Of a DNA stretch of 24,333 nucleotides, positions 15,089 to 22,200 are shown piece by piece (position 1 is the first letter of the stretch; each line of letters starts with the position of its first letter). The position numbers and the translations under genes were made by a program. Source of the DNA: a virus; the IMG/VR virus record IMGVR_UViG_3300017783_000205, positions 1-24,333 of that record. One strand, given 5' to 3'. The notes under the pieces are model-generated. The model saw only the letters and a program-made list of their open reading frames with translations, had not been told where the DNA came from and did no database searches.

Positions 15089-15850
15089 TTAGAATCCCAT
15101 ATTATATTTTTGGATTAGGTAAGATTTAACTAATCCAGAGCGAACGATGTCATCAATACCAAATTCAATGCAGGAGAACTCTTGCATTTCTTGTAGGATC
15201 TTAATGAAATCTGCAATGCCAGACTTTTCGTGCTCTTTAGTCAAGTCTGACTGTGTGATGTCTCCACAGAAACAAATCTTGGAGTCTTCACCTATGCGAG
15301 TAATCATAGAATCTAGTTCATGGAAATTCAAGTTAGAGAATTCGTCAACAATAACAATCGCATTGTCAAGAGTAACTCCACGAATAAAAGAAGTAGACCA
15401 AAAAGAAATAGTTTCTTGCGCCCTGAGGTTGTCATAGAGCATATCAAACGAGTTGTCATCAGGCATACTAAACATGTATCTTACCATGTTTTTGTATGGA
15501 ATTTGATACAATGCTGACTTATCTTCATGATCTCCAGGGAGGAAACCAATCTCTCTAGTAGGAACTAGAGACCTTACAATGTATATCTTATCATAAGGTG
15601 TGTTTTCGTCAAGTACTTGCTGCAATGCAAGATACAATGTGATGAAAGTTTTACCTGTACCAGCGGCACCATGCAGTAAAAGATTTTTACCTTCGTTATA
15701 CTGCTCAAAAGCAGTCTTCTGGTTATCAGTCAATGGTTTGATTGGAACCATGTATGACTTATCTAAAGGTTTTTTCCTTTTGATTTGTTTAGCAGACATG
15801 TTGGAACCAACAGGGTTGCTAGTGGTGTTTCGTTTTCTTGCTCTTGCCAT
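15089..15850 (-). CDS. phoH: PhoH-like ATPase
   Basis: A protein of 253 residues. Walker A is GAAGTGKT (61-68), Walker B is IVIVDE (165-170), and the superfamily-1 helicase-like GDITQ motif is at 196-200. Other conserved parts are LTDNQKTAF (40-48) and VRSLVPTREIGFLPGD (92-107), typical of PhoH. The N-terminal 35 residues are basic. PhoH proteins are RNA-interacting ATPases induced by phosphate stress in bacteria. phoH is a frequent cyanophage marker, but its phage role is not settled. It follows the 76-residue gene by one base. Confidence 0.92.
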   Translation of the reverse strand: MARARKRNTTSNPVGSNMSAKQIKRKKPLDKSYMVPIKPLTDNQKTAFEQYNEGKNLLLHGAAGTGKTFITLYLALQQVLDENTPYDKIYIVRSLVPTREIGFLPGDHEDKSALYQIPYKNMVRYMFSMPDDNSFDMLYDNLRAQETISFWSTSFIRGVTLDNAIVIVDEFSNLNFHELDSMITRIGEDSKICFCGDITQSDLTKEHEKSGIADFIKILQEMQEFSCIEFGIDDIVRSGLVKSYLIQKYNMGF

Positions 15851-15851
15851 A

Positions 15852-16082
15852 TCAAGTAAATCGACTCAGGTTTGCTCGTGGGTGTGCTGCCTGGACTTTG
15901 GACATTACTTCCTTAAATCCATCAGATTGTTTGGGGTTGCCGTAGGTTGTACCTGCGACACCAGCGTGCCAATCCTTATCCCAATCGGGATTATCTTCAC
16001 GCCACTGCATATATTCAGTAACGCTGCAGCGAAACTCTTGTTTTTCGCCAGTGACCTTATTTAGTACGTTGTATAGTGGCAT
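15852..16082 (-). CDS. Small conserved phage protein, unknown function
   Basis: A protein of 76 residues: MPLYNVLNKVTGEKQEFRCSVTEY, then QWREDNPDWDKDWHAG and a Gly/Lys-rich end. The N-terminus (MP.Y....TGE...F..S..E) resembles the start of FmdB-like small regulatory proteins, but the CxxC zinc pairs are absent (only one Cys). It is coupled to thyX by TAATG and lies one base before phoH. The function is unknown. A CTAAATA inside the frame at about 16050 is probably coincidental. Confidence 0.75.
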   Translation of the reverse strand: MPLYNVLNKVTGEKQEFRCSVTEYMQWREDNPDWDKDWHAGVAGTTYGNPKQSDGFKEVMSKVQAAHPRANLSRFT

Positions 16083-16792
16083 TAATCAATCCTCAGTGCT
16101 GGTTGAATACAGTTACATTCATCTAATTGCTCAGGGCATCCACAATTCCCATCAGGACACCACTCAAGCGCCTCAGAGATGACTGGGAACTGACAGATGA
16201 AATGCTGCTTGGCAAGTAGTGCGATCTCCTGGTGCTCCTTCTGGGTGCCATTGGCAGAACGCAATTGGATATAATGGATCCAATTTCTGAGATTGCCACT
16301 CATGTACATTTTTGTTGGTACGCATAAAGGAAGCACATTTCTTGCACATTCCTTTGCAATACCCTCATCAAGCATTCTCTGATAGAGATCCATTGATTGT
16401 ATAAAATGTTGTTGCATTAACATTTCATACTTCTGCCTCTGAAACGGGTCAATATCGTCAATACTATTCTGACGATTCTTGGTGTCCTGTCTGCGTAGTT
16501 CTGGTAGGGGGATCGACGATGCGAGTAAGGAGGAATCAGCATAGCGTTGCGAAAATTCTTGAAATGTGAAACTCCTATGACGCAAAATTTGAGGGGAGAT
16601 TGCTCTTGTAGTATGAATTTCAAGAGTCATAGACGCTTGCTCAAACACAGACCAATGTCCATGCTTGATACAATACTTAAGTAATCCTGCTACCTTAGGG
16701 TTCTCCTGATTATTGGGATTACTCACACGAGCAATGTATCCAATTGTTTTCTCTGCCTCAGGAGTAACAGAGATCAAACATACTTTAGTCAT
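16082..16792 (-). CDS. thyX: Flavin-dependent thymidylate synthase ThyX
   Basis: A protein of 236 residues starting at MTKVCLISVTPEAEKTIGYI; the ATG at 16790-16792 overlaps the end of the upstream gene by a few bases. The ThyX signature RHRxxSxxxxSxR is present as RHRSFTFQEFSQR (71-83). ThyX makes dTMP from dUMP using FAD and methylene-tetrahydrofolate, supplying thymidine for phage DNA. Other family parts are KHGHWSVFEQ (43-52), ARNVLPLCVPTKMY and LRNWIHYIQLR. The C-terminal tail (about 212-228) is rich in Cys (five in 17 residues), which is not a usual ThyX feature. Confidence 0.93.
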   Translation of the reverse strand: MTKVCLISVTPEAEKTIGYIARVSNPNNQENPKVAGLLKYCIKHGHWSVFEQASMTLEIHTTRAISPQILRHRSFTFQEFSQRYADSSLLASSIPLPELRRQDTKNRQNSIDDIDPFQRQKYEMLMQQHFIQSMDLYQRMLDEGIAKECARNVLPLCVPTKMYMSGNLRNWIHYIQLRSANGTQKEHQEIALLAKQHFICQFPVISEALEWCPDGNCGCPEQLDECNCIQPALRID

Positions 16793-17027
16793 TCTTATCG
16801 ATAATAATACGAGCGAGGAAATACAATCCAAGCGACTTTAGATAACCAATGGTGGCAAGTCCAAAGATACCTGGCATCAACCAGTTCCATAGTAGCATAA
16901 TAACCAAAGGTTTGCCAAAGAAAAAGAAGATCGCAACAACAACTGCTACTGCTTCTTTCTGTTTCTCTTCCTCTAGATTCTCTTCAGGTTCTTGTTGTTC
17001 AGCACGACGGTCAAAGTAAACCGTCAT
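16785..17027 (-). CDS. Small membrane protein, unknown function
   Basis: A protein of 80 residues; the start at MTVYFDRRAEQQEP (ATG 17025-17027) overlaps the upstream stop (ATGA), whereas the longer frame is not supported. Residues about 12-27 are Glu-rich, followed by two or three hydrophobic segments (VAVVVAIFFFFGKPLVIMLL, and later GIFGLATIGYLKSLGLYFLA). The N-terminal acidic region would be cytoplasmic or periplasmic. It lies in the operon leading to thyX and phoH. No family is recognised. Confidence 0.75.
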   Translation of the reverse strand: MTVYFDRRAEQQEPEENLEEEKQKEAVAVVVAIFFFFGKPLVIMLLWNWLMPGIFGLATIGYLKSLGLYFLARIIIDKND

Positions 17028-17293
17028 TTTGTTCTTGCTTTCTTTGGAGGTGGTGCGTTTGGATCTGTCCATAGTTTGGGATTTGCTCTGCCATTTGATT
17101 GTTTCATGTCAATGAAGTTATCTTTGTAGAGATCCCAATAGTAATCGAAGATCTCTACTTGTTTACCACTAATAACCAGATCAAATTTGTCTTGACCATC
17201 GGCAGTATCGTGATAAGAGACCACATAACATGTGTAGGGTAGACTAGTATCAAGAAGATCTTCAGGAGAACACTCTTTCTTGAAAATCTTCAT
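17024..17293 (-). CDS. Small conserved hypothetical protein
   Basis: A protein of 89 residues starting MKIFKKECSPEDLLDTSLPY; the ATG at 17291-17293 overlaps the upstream stop (ATGA). It has a mixed alpha/beta look (YTCYVVSYHDTADGQDKFDLVIS), then FDYYWDLYKDNF, and a basic Pro/Lys tail (ending PPPKKARTK). The tail could bind nucleic acid. No family is recognised; the gene is placed in the same overlapping operon as thyX. Confidence 0.7.
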   Translation of the reverse strand: MKIFKKECSPEDLLDTSLPYTCYVVSYHDTADGQDKFDLVISGKQVEIFDYYWDLYKDNFIDMKQSNGRANPKLWTDPNAPPPKKARTK

Positions 17294-17763
17294 GAGCGTT
17301 CGCCCCATTCGATCGCAGGAAATGCTTCCGTGATTACTGCTTTAGTGATTCTCTTATACTTCTCTGTAAGTCTACCATCTTTTACTAGGCAAAGCAACTC
17401 TGCTTCTTCTGCAGAGAGACCCTCTAGAAGTTGCACAAACATTGACTCTCTTTTAAGAGATGGAAGTTTGTCCATACCACCTTTCACAAAGCGATAGAAA
17501 CCTCTATACTCCTGTTCCAAGCGAGTATGGTCTGTACCTAATGGTGCATCGTTAGGAGTATATGGGACATCTCCCTCTGGGAGCATAGAAATAACGCTAT
17601 CGTCGAAATTCCAAATCAAAAGTTGACGTAAAGCGTTACTGTTGTTACTTTGAAGGAGTTGAATCTTCTCCGTTTTGGTTTTAGCATTGGAAACCTTTCT
17701 CAAGATTTCTGTAATTAGCAATCGTGCGTTGCTATTATCGAGGCTTGGTGATCGTGTAGGCAT
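17290..17763 (-). CDS. DUF6433-like phage protein
   Basis: A protein of 157 residues. The sequence pattern LLITEILRKVSNAKTKTEKI, then ALRQLLIWNFDDSVISMLPEGDVPY, then GTDHTRLEQEYRGFYRFVKGG and FVQLLEGLSAEEAELLCLVKDG, matches a family found in T4-like phages that I recall as DUF6433. Its function is unknown. It is soluble and largely helical. The start is ATG 17761-17763, a short distance after the membrane protein gene, with GAG as weak ribosome binding site. The family name is from memory and unverified. Confidence 0.75.
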   Translation of the reverse strand: MPTRSPSLDNSNARLLITEILRKVSNAKTKTEKIQLLQSNNSNALRQLLIWNFDDSVISMLPEGDVPYTPNDAPLGTDHTRLEQEYRGFYRFVKGGMDKLPSLKRESMFVQLLEGLSAEEAELLCLVKDGRLTEKYKRITKAVITEAFPAIEWGERS

Positions 17764-17778
17764 AATAAACTCTAATAA

Positions 17779-18012
17779 TTAATCTTCATCATCATCATCA
17801 AATTCAGTCCAAACGTTATAGTCTGGTCGAATGTAAATCAAATCGTCCTGTAAGATGTTTCCATCTTCATCCAACATTTCTGGATGTGTGACTGACTTTG
17901 CATACGCTGCGTTCTCGATAAAGTCTTCAACGTATCCTTTTGCCAACCATGAGACGGTGATTCCTAAAATGAAACCCCCGAGTGTTACTAAAACAACTAG
18001 TGCTACTAGCAT
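17779..18012 (-). CDS. Single-pass membrane protein with acidic tail
   Basis: A protein of 77 residues: an N-terminal hydrophobic helix (MLVALVVLVTLGGFILGITVSWLA) followed by a soluble acidic part ending FDDDDED. It could be a signal anchor with the tail in the periplasm or cytoplasm. A good ribosome binding site (AGGGGG) precedes the ATG and a CTAAATA element lies about 63 bases upstream. It is the first gene of the run leading to thyX and phoH. The function is unknown. Confidence 0.75.
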   Translation of the reverse strand: MLVALVVLVTLGGFILGITVSWLAKGYVEDFIENAAYAKSVTHPEMLDEDGNILQDDLIYIRPDYNVWTEFDDDDED

Positions 18013-18074
18013 GGTTTCCCCCTGTAATGGTTAATAATAAATTGGAAACCAACCTCCTATTTTGAACTCAATTT

Positions 18075-18081
18075 TATTTAG
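18075..18081 (-). promoter_or_regulatory. Late-promoter-like element
   Basis: CTAAATA on the minus strand lies in the gap between glutaredoxin and the acidic-tail membrane protein, 63 bases before the latter's ATG. It could drive the long overlapping run of genes to DUF1825. Confidence 0.45.
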
Positions 18082-18083
18082 GA

Positions 18084-18320
18084 TCAAAGCAGATTGTTTT
18101 CTCTGAGATACTTAACGGATTCTGTACAACCACCAAGTTTCTTTTGGTCCATAAGGACTTGAGGGAATGTTGCACCCTTACCAAACTCTTTATAAAACTG
18201 TTCGCGAGTGAAATCTTTTGTTAGGGTATACTCAGTGTATCCCAACTTCTTTCCCTCCAGAACTTGTTTAATTTTTGTGCAATAAGGACAACCAGATCGC
18301 GTGTAAACAATAAAGGACAT
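18084..18320 (-). CDS. grx: Glutaredoxin
   Basis: A protein of 78 residues with the CPYC active site (11-14), the cis-Pro segment TFPQV (51-55) and the GGC motif (63-65). It reduces disulfides with glutathione; in T4-like phages a glutaredoxin (nrdC) serves as electron donor for ribonucleotide reductase. CPYC is the dithiol type, fitting this role. GGAG precedes the ATG. A terminator hairpin for the upstream gene ends about 16 bases before the start, so grx needs read-through or a promoter inside that hairpin. Confidence 0.93.
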   Translation of the reverse strand: MSFIVYTRSGCPYCTKIKQVLEGKKLGYTEYTLTKDFTREQFYKEFGKGATFPQVLMDQKKLGGCTESVKYLRENNLL

Positions 18321-18335
18321 TAATAAACTCCGATT

Positions 18336-18358
18336 AAAAAAGGGACCATTTAGGTCCC
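18336..18358 (-). terminator. Terminator between the outer-membrane-like gene and glutaredoxin
   Basis: On the minus strand GGGACC-TAAAT-GGTCCC is a perfect 6-bp stem followed by six T. The loop and flanking bases spell CTAAATG, one base from the CTAAATA element found upstream of other genes. A second short palindrome (TCTACA/TGTAGA) lies just before it. Confidence 0.85.
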
Positions 18359-18386
18359 CTGAGATTCTACACTATGTAGACTGCGA

Positions 18387-18758
18387 TCAGAAGGAGTACT
18401 TCAAACCGAGTTTAGCACCGTAGCCGCGGTCAAGATCTTCGTCGCCTGAACCTACGAAGGATACTTCACCATATGCACCCAGAGCATCGCTCAAGGACAC
18501 ACCAACACCTGCCTTACCAGAAGGAACGGTGTCAGCGTCACCGCCGTCAGGAGTCAGCACAGTAGCACCGCCCTGGACGTAGTATGAAGCGGACTCGCCC
18601 AGAGCACCTTCGTACCCTACGTGCAGGTCTGTTCCAGCACCATTGTACTCGGATCCAGTCCAACCAGCGTTGGTCTCGACGTTGACGTAGGGTCCTGCGA
18701 AAGCAGCACCAGCGGACATAGACAGAGCAGCAGTTGCTGCAAATACAGTTTTGATCAT
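18387..18758 (-). CDS. Exported outer-membrane beta-barrel-like protein
   Basis: A protein of 123 residues with a signal peptide (MIKTVFAATAALSMSAGAAFA). The mature part of about 102 residues has alternating polar/hydrophobic strands separated by Gly/Asp turns (GPYVNVETNAGW, DLHVGYEGAL, ASYYVQGGATVL, GKAGVGVSL, GAYGEVSFVG). It ends in aromatic YSF, the usual signal for outer-membrane barrel insertion. Its small size suggests a minimal barrel or one that assembles as oligomers. GC content (about 55-60%) and codon choice (GCT, GGT, CGA-poor) differ strongly from the AT-rich neighbours, like gp32. It has its own sigma-70 promoter and a structured leader, so it is likely highly expressed. The function is unknown; changing the host surface is one possibility. 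Confidence 0.75.
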   Translation of the reverse strand: MIKTVFAATAALSMSAGAAFAGPYVNVETNAGWTGSEYNGAGTDLHVGYEGALGESASYYVQGGATVLTPDGGDADTVPSGKAGVGVSLSDALGAYGEVSFVGSGDEDLDRGYGAKLGLKYSF

Positions 18759-18779
18759 TGAAAATTTACCTTTTTTACT

Positions 18780-18823
18780 TGTGGAGTTGAACCCACAGAT
18801 GATAGAAGACTCGACTTGTCTTC
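18780..18823 (-). promoter_or_regulatory. Two-hairpin mRNA leader of the outer-membrane-like gene
   Basis: Between the promoter and the ribosome binding site (AAAAAAGGT) are two hairpins. One is GAAGAC-7 bases-GTCTTC (18805-18823). The other is TGTGG-GTTCAACT-CCACA (18780-18797), whose loop resembles a tRNA T-loop. They are well placed to stabilise the mRNA or control translation. Fold is seen; role is inferred. Confidence 0.6.
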
Positions 18824-18832
18824 GTTCCGTTA

Positions 18833-18861
18833 ATTATACCACACCTTTGCCTGCAGGTCAA
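18833..18861 (-). promoter_or_regulatory. Strong sigma-70 promoter of the outer-membrane-like gene
   Basis: TTGACC (18856-18861) and a perfect TATAAT (18833-18838) are spaced by 17 bases. The transcript would start near 18826, giving a leader of about 68 bases. Confidence 0.85.
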
Positions 18862-18886
18862 GTGTGTCAGTTTGTAACGGTCTCAG

Positions 18887-18894
18887 TATTTATA
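18887..18894 (-). promoter_or_regulatory. T4-type late promoter upstream of the outer-membrane-like gene
   Basis: A perfect TATAAATA on the minus strand, directly after the stop of the 55-residue gene and 26 bases above the sigma-70 promoter. It suggests the same gene is also transcribed late. Confidence 0.6.
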
Positions 18895-18898
18895 CACG

Positions 18899-19066
18899 TT
18901 AGAGATCTGTATTTTCATACCCCATTTTCTTTCTTGCTATGGCATTCTTTGCCTGCCTCTTAACCATTCTTACAAAAGAAAGTTCTCCTTGAGTCCAATG
19001 GTCAGGATGTTTCTTCGCATCCTTCAGGATTTTCTTTGCTGTCTTGATGGTATCCTTGTGTCTCAT
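18899..19066 (-). CDS. Small basic protein of 55 residues
   Basis: ATG at 19064-19066 to TAA at 18899-18901. The sequence begins MRHKDTIKTAKKILKDAKKH, continues PDHWTQGELSFVRMVKRQAK and ends YENTDL. It is rich in Lys and Arg and helical. Similar short basic proteins are common in cyanophages. It overlaps the 3' end of the upstream gene by 65 bases in another frame, so one of the two C-termini or starts may be less constrained. There is no strong ribosome binding site. It may be RNA- or DNA-binding, judging only from charge. Confidence 0.65.
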   Translation of the reverse strand: MRHKDTIKTAKKILKDAKKHPDHWTQGELSFVRMVKRQAKNAIARKKMGYENTDL

Positions 19067-19289
19067 TAGTATTAATATTATCTTTTATACTATTTATTTC
19101 ACTATTCAGTTTATTGAGTATTTCTGCGGACAAATCTATTCCAACATTAATATAATCTTCATTGGCAGTCTCATCTAATAGGAAAACATCCATAGGATCA
19201 ACGATTGCATCAAACTCTAAGTCCATTCCGTTTGCAATCTCCTGTAACTCAGGTGTCATGTTTTCAAATTTAATTTTAGGTAGTTTCAT
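19002..19289 (-). CDS. Small acidic hypothetical protein
   Basis: A protein of 95 residues. The start MKLPKIKFENMTPELQ (ATG 19287-19289) overlaps the stop of the 1501-residue gene (ATGA); an earlier in-frame ATG inside that gene is not needed. It is acidic (DLEFDAIVDPMDVFLLDETANED) with a polar C-terminus. Its tail overlaps the next small gene. No family is recognised. Coupling to the large structural gene suggests a chaperone or a minor virion component, but this is only a guess from position. Confidence 0.65.
   Translation of the reverse strand: MKLPKIKFENMTPELQEIANGMDLEFDAIVDPMDVFLLDETANEDYINVGIDLSAEILNKLNSEINSIKDNINTNETQGYHQDSKENPEGCEETS
19091..19098 (-). promoter_or_regulatory. Possible late-promoter-like element before the 55-residue gene
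   Basis: AATAAATA on the minus strand lies 24 bases before the ATG of the 55-residue gene, inside the upstream coding region. It matches the T4 late octamer in seven of eight bases. Confidence 0.35.
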
Positions 19290-22200
19290 CTGTAAATAAT
19301 TGCTGAAGATTGACCGTATCCTGTGGCGTATCTGGTATTCCAAATTACATTATCGAACTGGGTAGCAGTAAGATCCAAGGATGAAATGATGGAGTTATTA
19401 GGATCTGGAAGAGGTAATGGGGTTCCTTTAATTTCTACAAATATATTGCAGTCTTCACCTTTTTTATCATAGAAACAAATTTTACTGTTTCCACGAATAC
19501 CATATCCACCATCGTTACCCTTGACCCTAGGTTTATATATTTGTGGTGTGACGATTGCAGATGTGCGGTACTTACCCTTTTCGATACTCAGATCTCTAGT
19601 AAAATTCATACCTGCAATTTGATATGTTCCCAAACCAGTACCTGCATAATCGGGATTGTCATCGTATTCTAGTTCCATTGTGACTTGTGCTCTACCTGAT
19701 CCAGTAACTTCAAGACTTCCATCTTGAAGCAGTCGAACTTCTATATTACTCAATTCCGAGACTCTTGTCAAGTTAAAAGCATAACCTCCAGGATTATTTG
19801 CCCAAACGTTATGACGATTCGATGATATTGGTAGGTTCTCTACTGTCCCAATAATTTTATACAGTCCTTCTTTCAATGATAGATTTTTTGTTTTAGAAAC
19901 TAACGTCCCATCAGTATAGACTTTCTTATTAACATATGCTCCGTTCTGATATCTTTGTAAGGTAAGTGTTCCTATATTATCTGCAGCATATTCCAATTGA
20001 TAATTTGTTGACTCGGGAACGATGAATATCCATTCTTCCTGGTGAACAGTTCCTGTTAGCATTTTCTGCTCAGGATAAACTGCAAAGTCATTTAAGAAAG
20101 GATACTGTTGCCATCTTTGATGTGGTCCTACTCGAACCCAAGAAGGTGATTCGGCAAAATCATTACACTTTCCACCAAAGCAGATCTTCATATACCATCC
20201 ACCAGGATTAGATCCCCAATCATATGCTTTGTTTTTATATCCACCATTTGCTCTAATAAAACCACCACTATTATTCTTAACTTTGACAACCATATCATAT
20301 GTGCCTGCCCTAAGATTGTCCAACGTCACTCTATATGGTTCTGCTACACCAGATACTACCATTCCCTGTTTCTTATTCTTGAATATTTCATTACCATCAA
20401 AAACAACACTCAAACATCTATGATCAGCACCCCATACAAATTCATAATCACCTTTACTGGGAATAACAATCTCATATGACACCTCTTGAACTTCATCAGG
20501 TAACGTACACACCTCTGGATTAACCCATACTGCATACTTATTTCCCTCTTCAGTCCATAAAGATCTGGATGTAATTGTACTCTGGACTATTCCAGGTGTA
20601 AGTCTAATAGTTCCATTCGCATCATCATTTTTTTCATCCCGTAGTTCCAGCACCCGATAGACACTACCACCACTGCTGCTATCACGACCACCATATGATT
20701 CAAACTCTACTGTGATATCCTGTTGTGCATCGTCCGTGTATCTGTTTTCTGGTGTAAATGTATACGTCCAAGTCTTCCCTGAAGCAGGTAGTTCTCCCGC
20801 CCAAGAGTTTATCCACCATACAGAGTCGATGTCCCCAGCAGTATTATTGTCATTTTTCACAGTATAAACTGGCCACACACTGAAAGTTACTGTTACTCCA
20901 TGCCTGATTACAGTAAATGTCTGTTCTTTATCACGCATTTCCTCTCCTTTCTTATCATAACGTCTAGGCCAATACTGTAGACCTTCTTTAGCGCGAACTT
21001 TTACACTATCATCTAGGACAAGCAAATCCTCAAAACCTTTAGCAGTCATTCTCAAACGAGTTCCTGATGGTTGATCACCAATAATAATTTTTTGAACTGC
21101 TTTACCATTCTTGTCAGGGTTCTCATTAACTTCAAATCTAAACATGACCTGTTGTGTACCCGATCCGCCAACAACGAGATTACCATTTGCAGCAAACGTA
21201 GCTGTACCACCACTTAGATTCGTAGCAGTCAAGTATGCATCAATCCCTTTGTATCCATCATTAAATCTAAGTTGTGTCTGGTTAAGACCTCTATCAAAAC
21301 CACCATCATTTCCTATGATTGTAGTGGTGTACGTTCCAGGCGATACCACAATGAATCCTTGATCGTTATGCTCTTCTTCAGTTCCTCTATTAAATGTTAC
21401 TGTAGATGATCCCCCACCTTCACAATCAATTGGTTCTTTCAATTGCGCCTTTTTGAATGGGATATTTATGGGGTTCAAATCGTTCCATACAATAGGATAT
21501 TCACCTGGTCCAGGAATAGTAATCGATTCGGACTGTTCTCCTACTTCCCCTCTTTGTTTAAAGGTGACTCCATTAACAACATCACCATTAGAAGTGACTC
21601 TTTGTACACCAGGGATACTAAAACTCATATCTGCCTGCTCACTACCATTAGGAACACTAATAGTAATCTTATTTACTGCTATGCCAGATGTAGATGGGTT
21701 ATCGTCCCATTCAAACTCCACTACAATATCACCAGGACTCGTAACCTTGAGGTTAAGATCACCATCAAATTCTGCAGCACCAGAAGACTCGCCATTTAGA
21801 ATGCTCAGTTTTGCATTCGTATCAAATCCGTTAGCTGGATTGTCATCAAATTTAATCTGAGTGGCACTAATTCTCTTCTCAACGTTTTTACCTAATGGCA
21901 AATCGTAATCAATTTGATACGTCTGTTTCTTCAAATTATTGAGACGATACTTTTTATCTCCGTCCTCACCTTTTTGTGTAAATTCATATTTATCAGTACC
22001 CGAACCTAGTAATGCGGTGCTGGCGGTTTTGGGATTGTCATCCCATGAAAATGTCACTCCACATGCCCCCGAACCCTTTCCAGTTGCAATTAGTTTATTT
22101 CCATCTCTAGAGATACCAATACATAAATCATTCTCAGTGGTTTCTGTGCCTAGGAAAGACGTTACAGGATAAGTTAATGGTTCCGATAACTTAATCGGAG

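Noticed and set aside
15600-16064. Plus-strand open frame of 154 codons, Cys/Leu-rich.
   Set aside because: Antisense to phoH and the 76-residue gene, both of which are well supported.
18780-18830. A T-arm-like hairpin (GTTCAACT loop) that might mark a tRNA.
   Set aside because: The loop has eight bases instead of seven and no acceptor, D or anticodon arms fit around it; it lies in the leader between a promoter and an ATG.
21443-21860. Two plus-strand frames of 118 and 135 codons.
   Set aside because: Antisense to the repeated modules of the 1501-residue protein; no start signals or family pattern.
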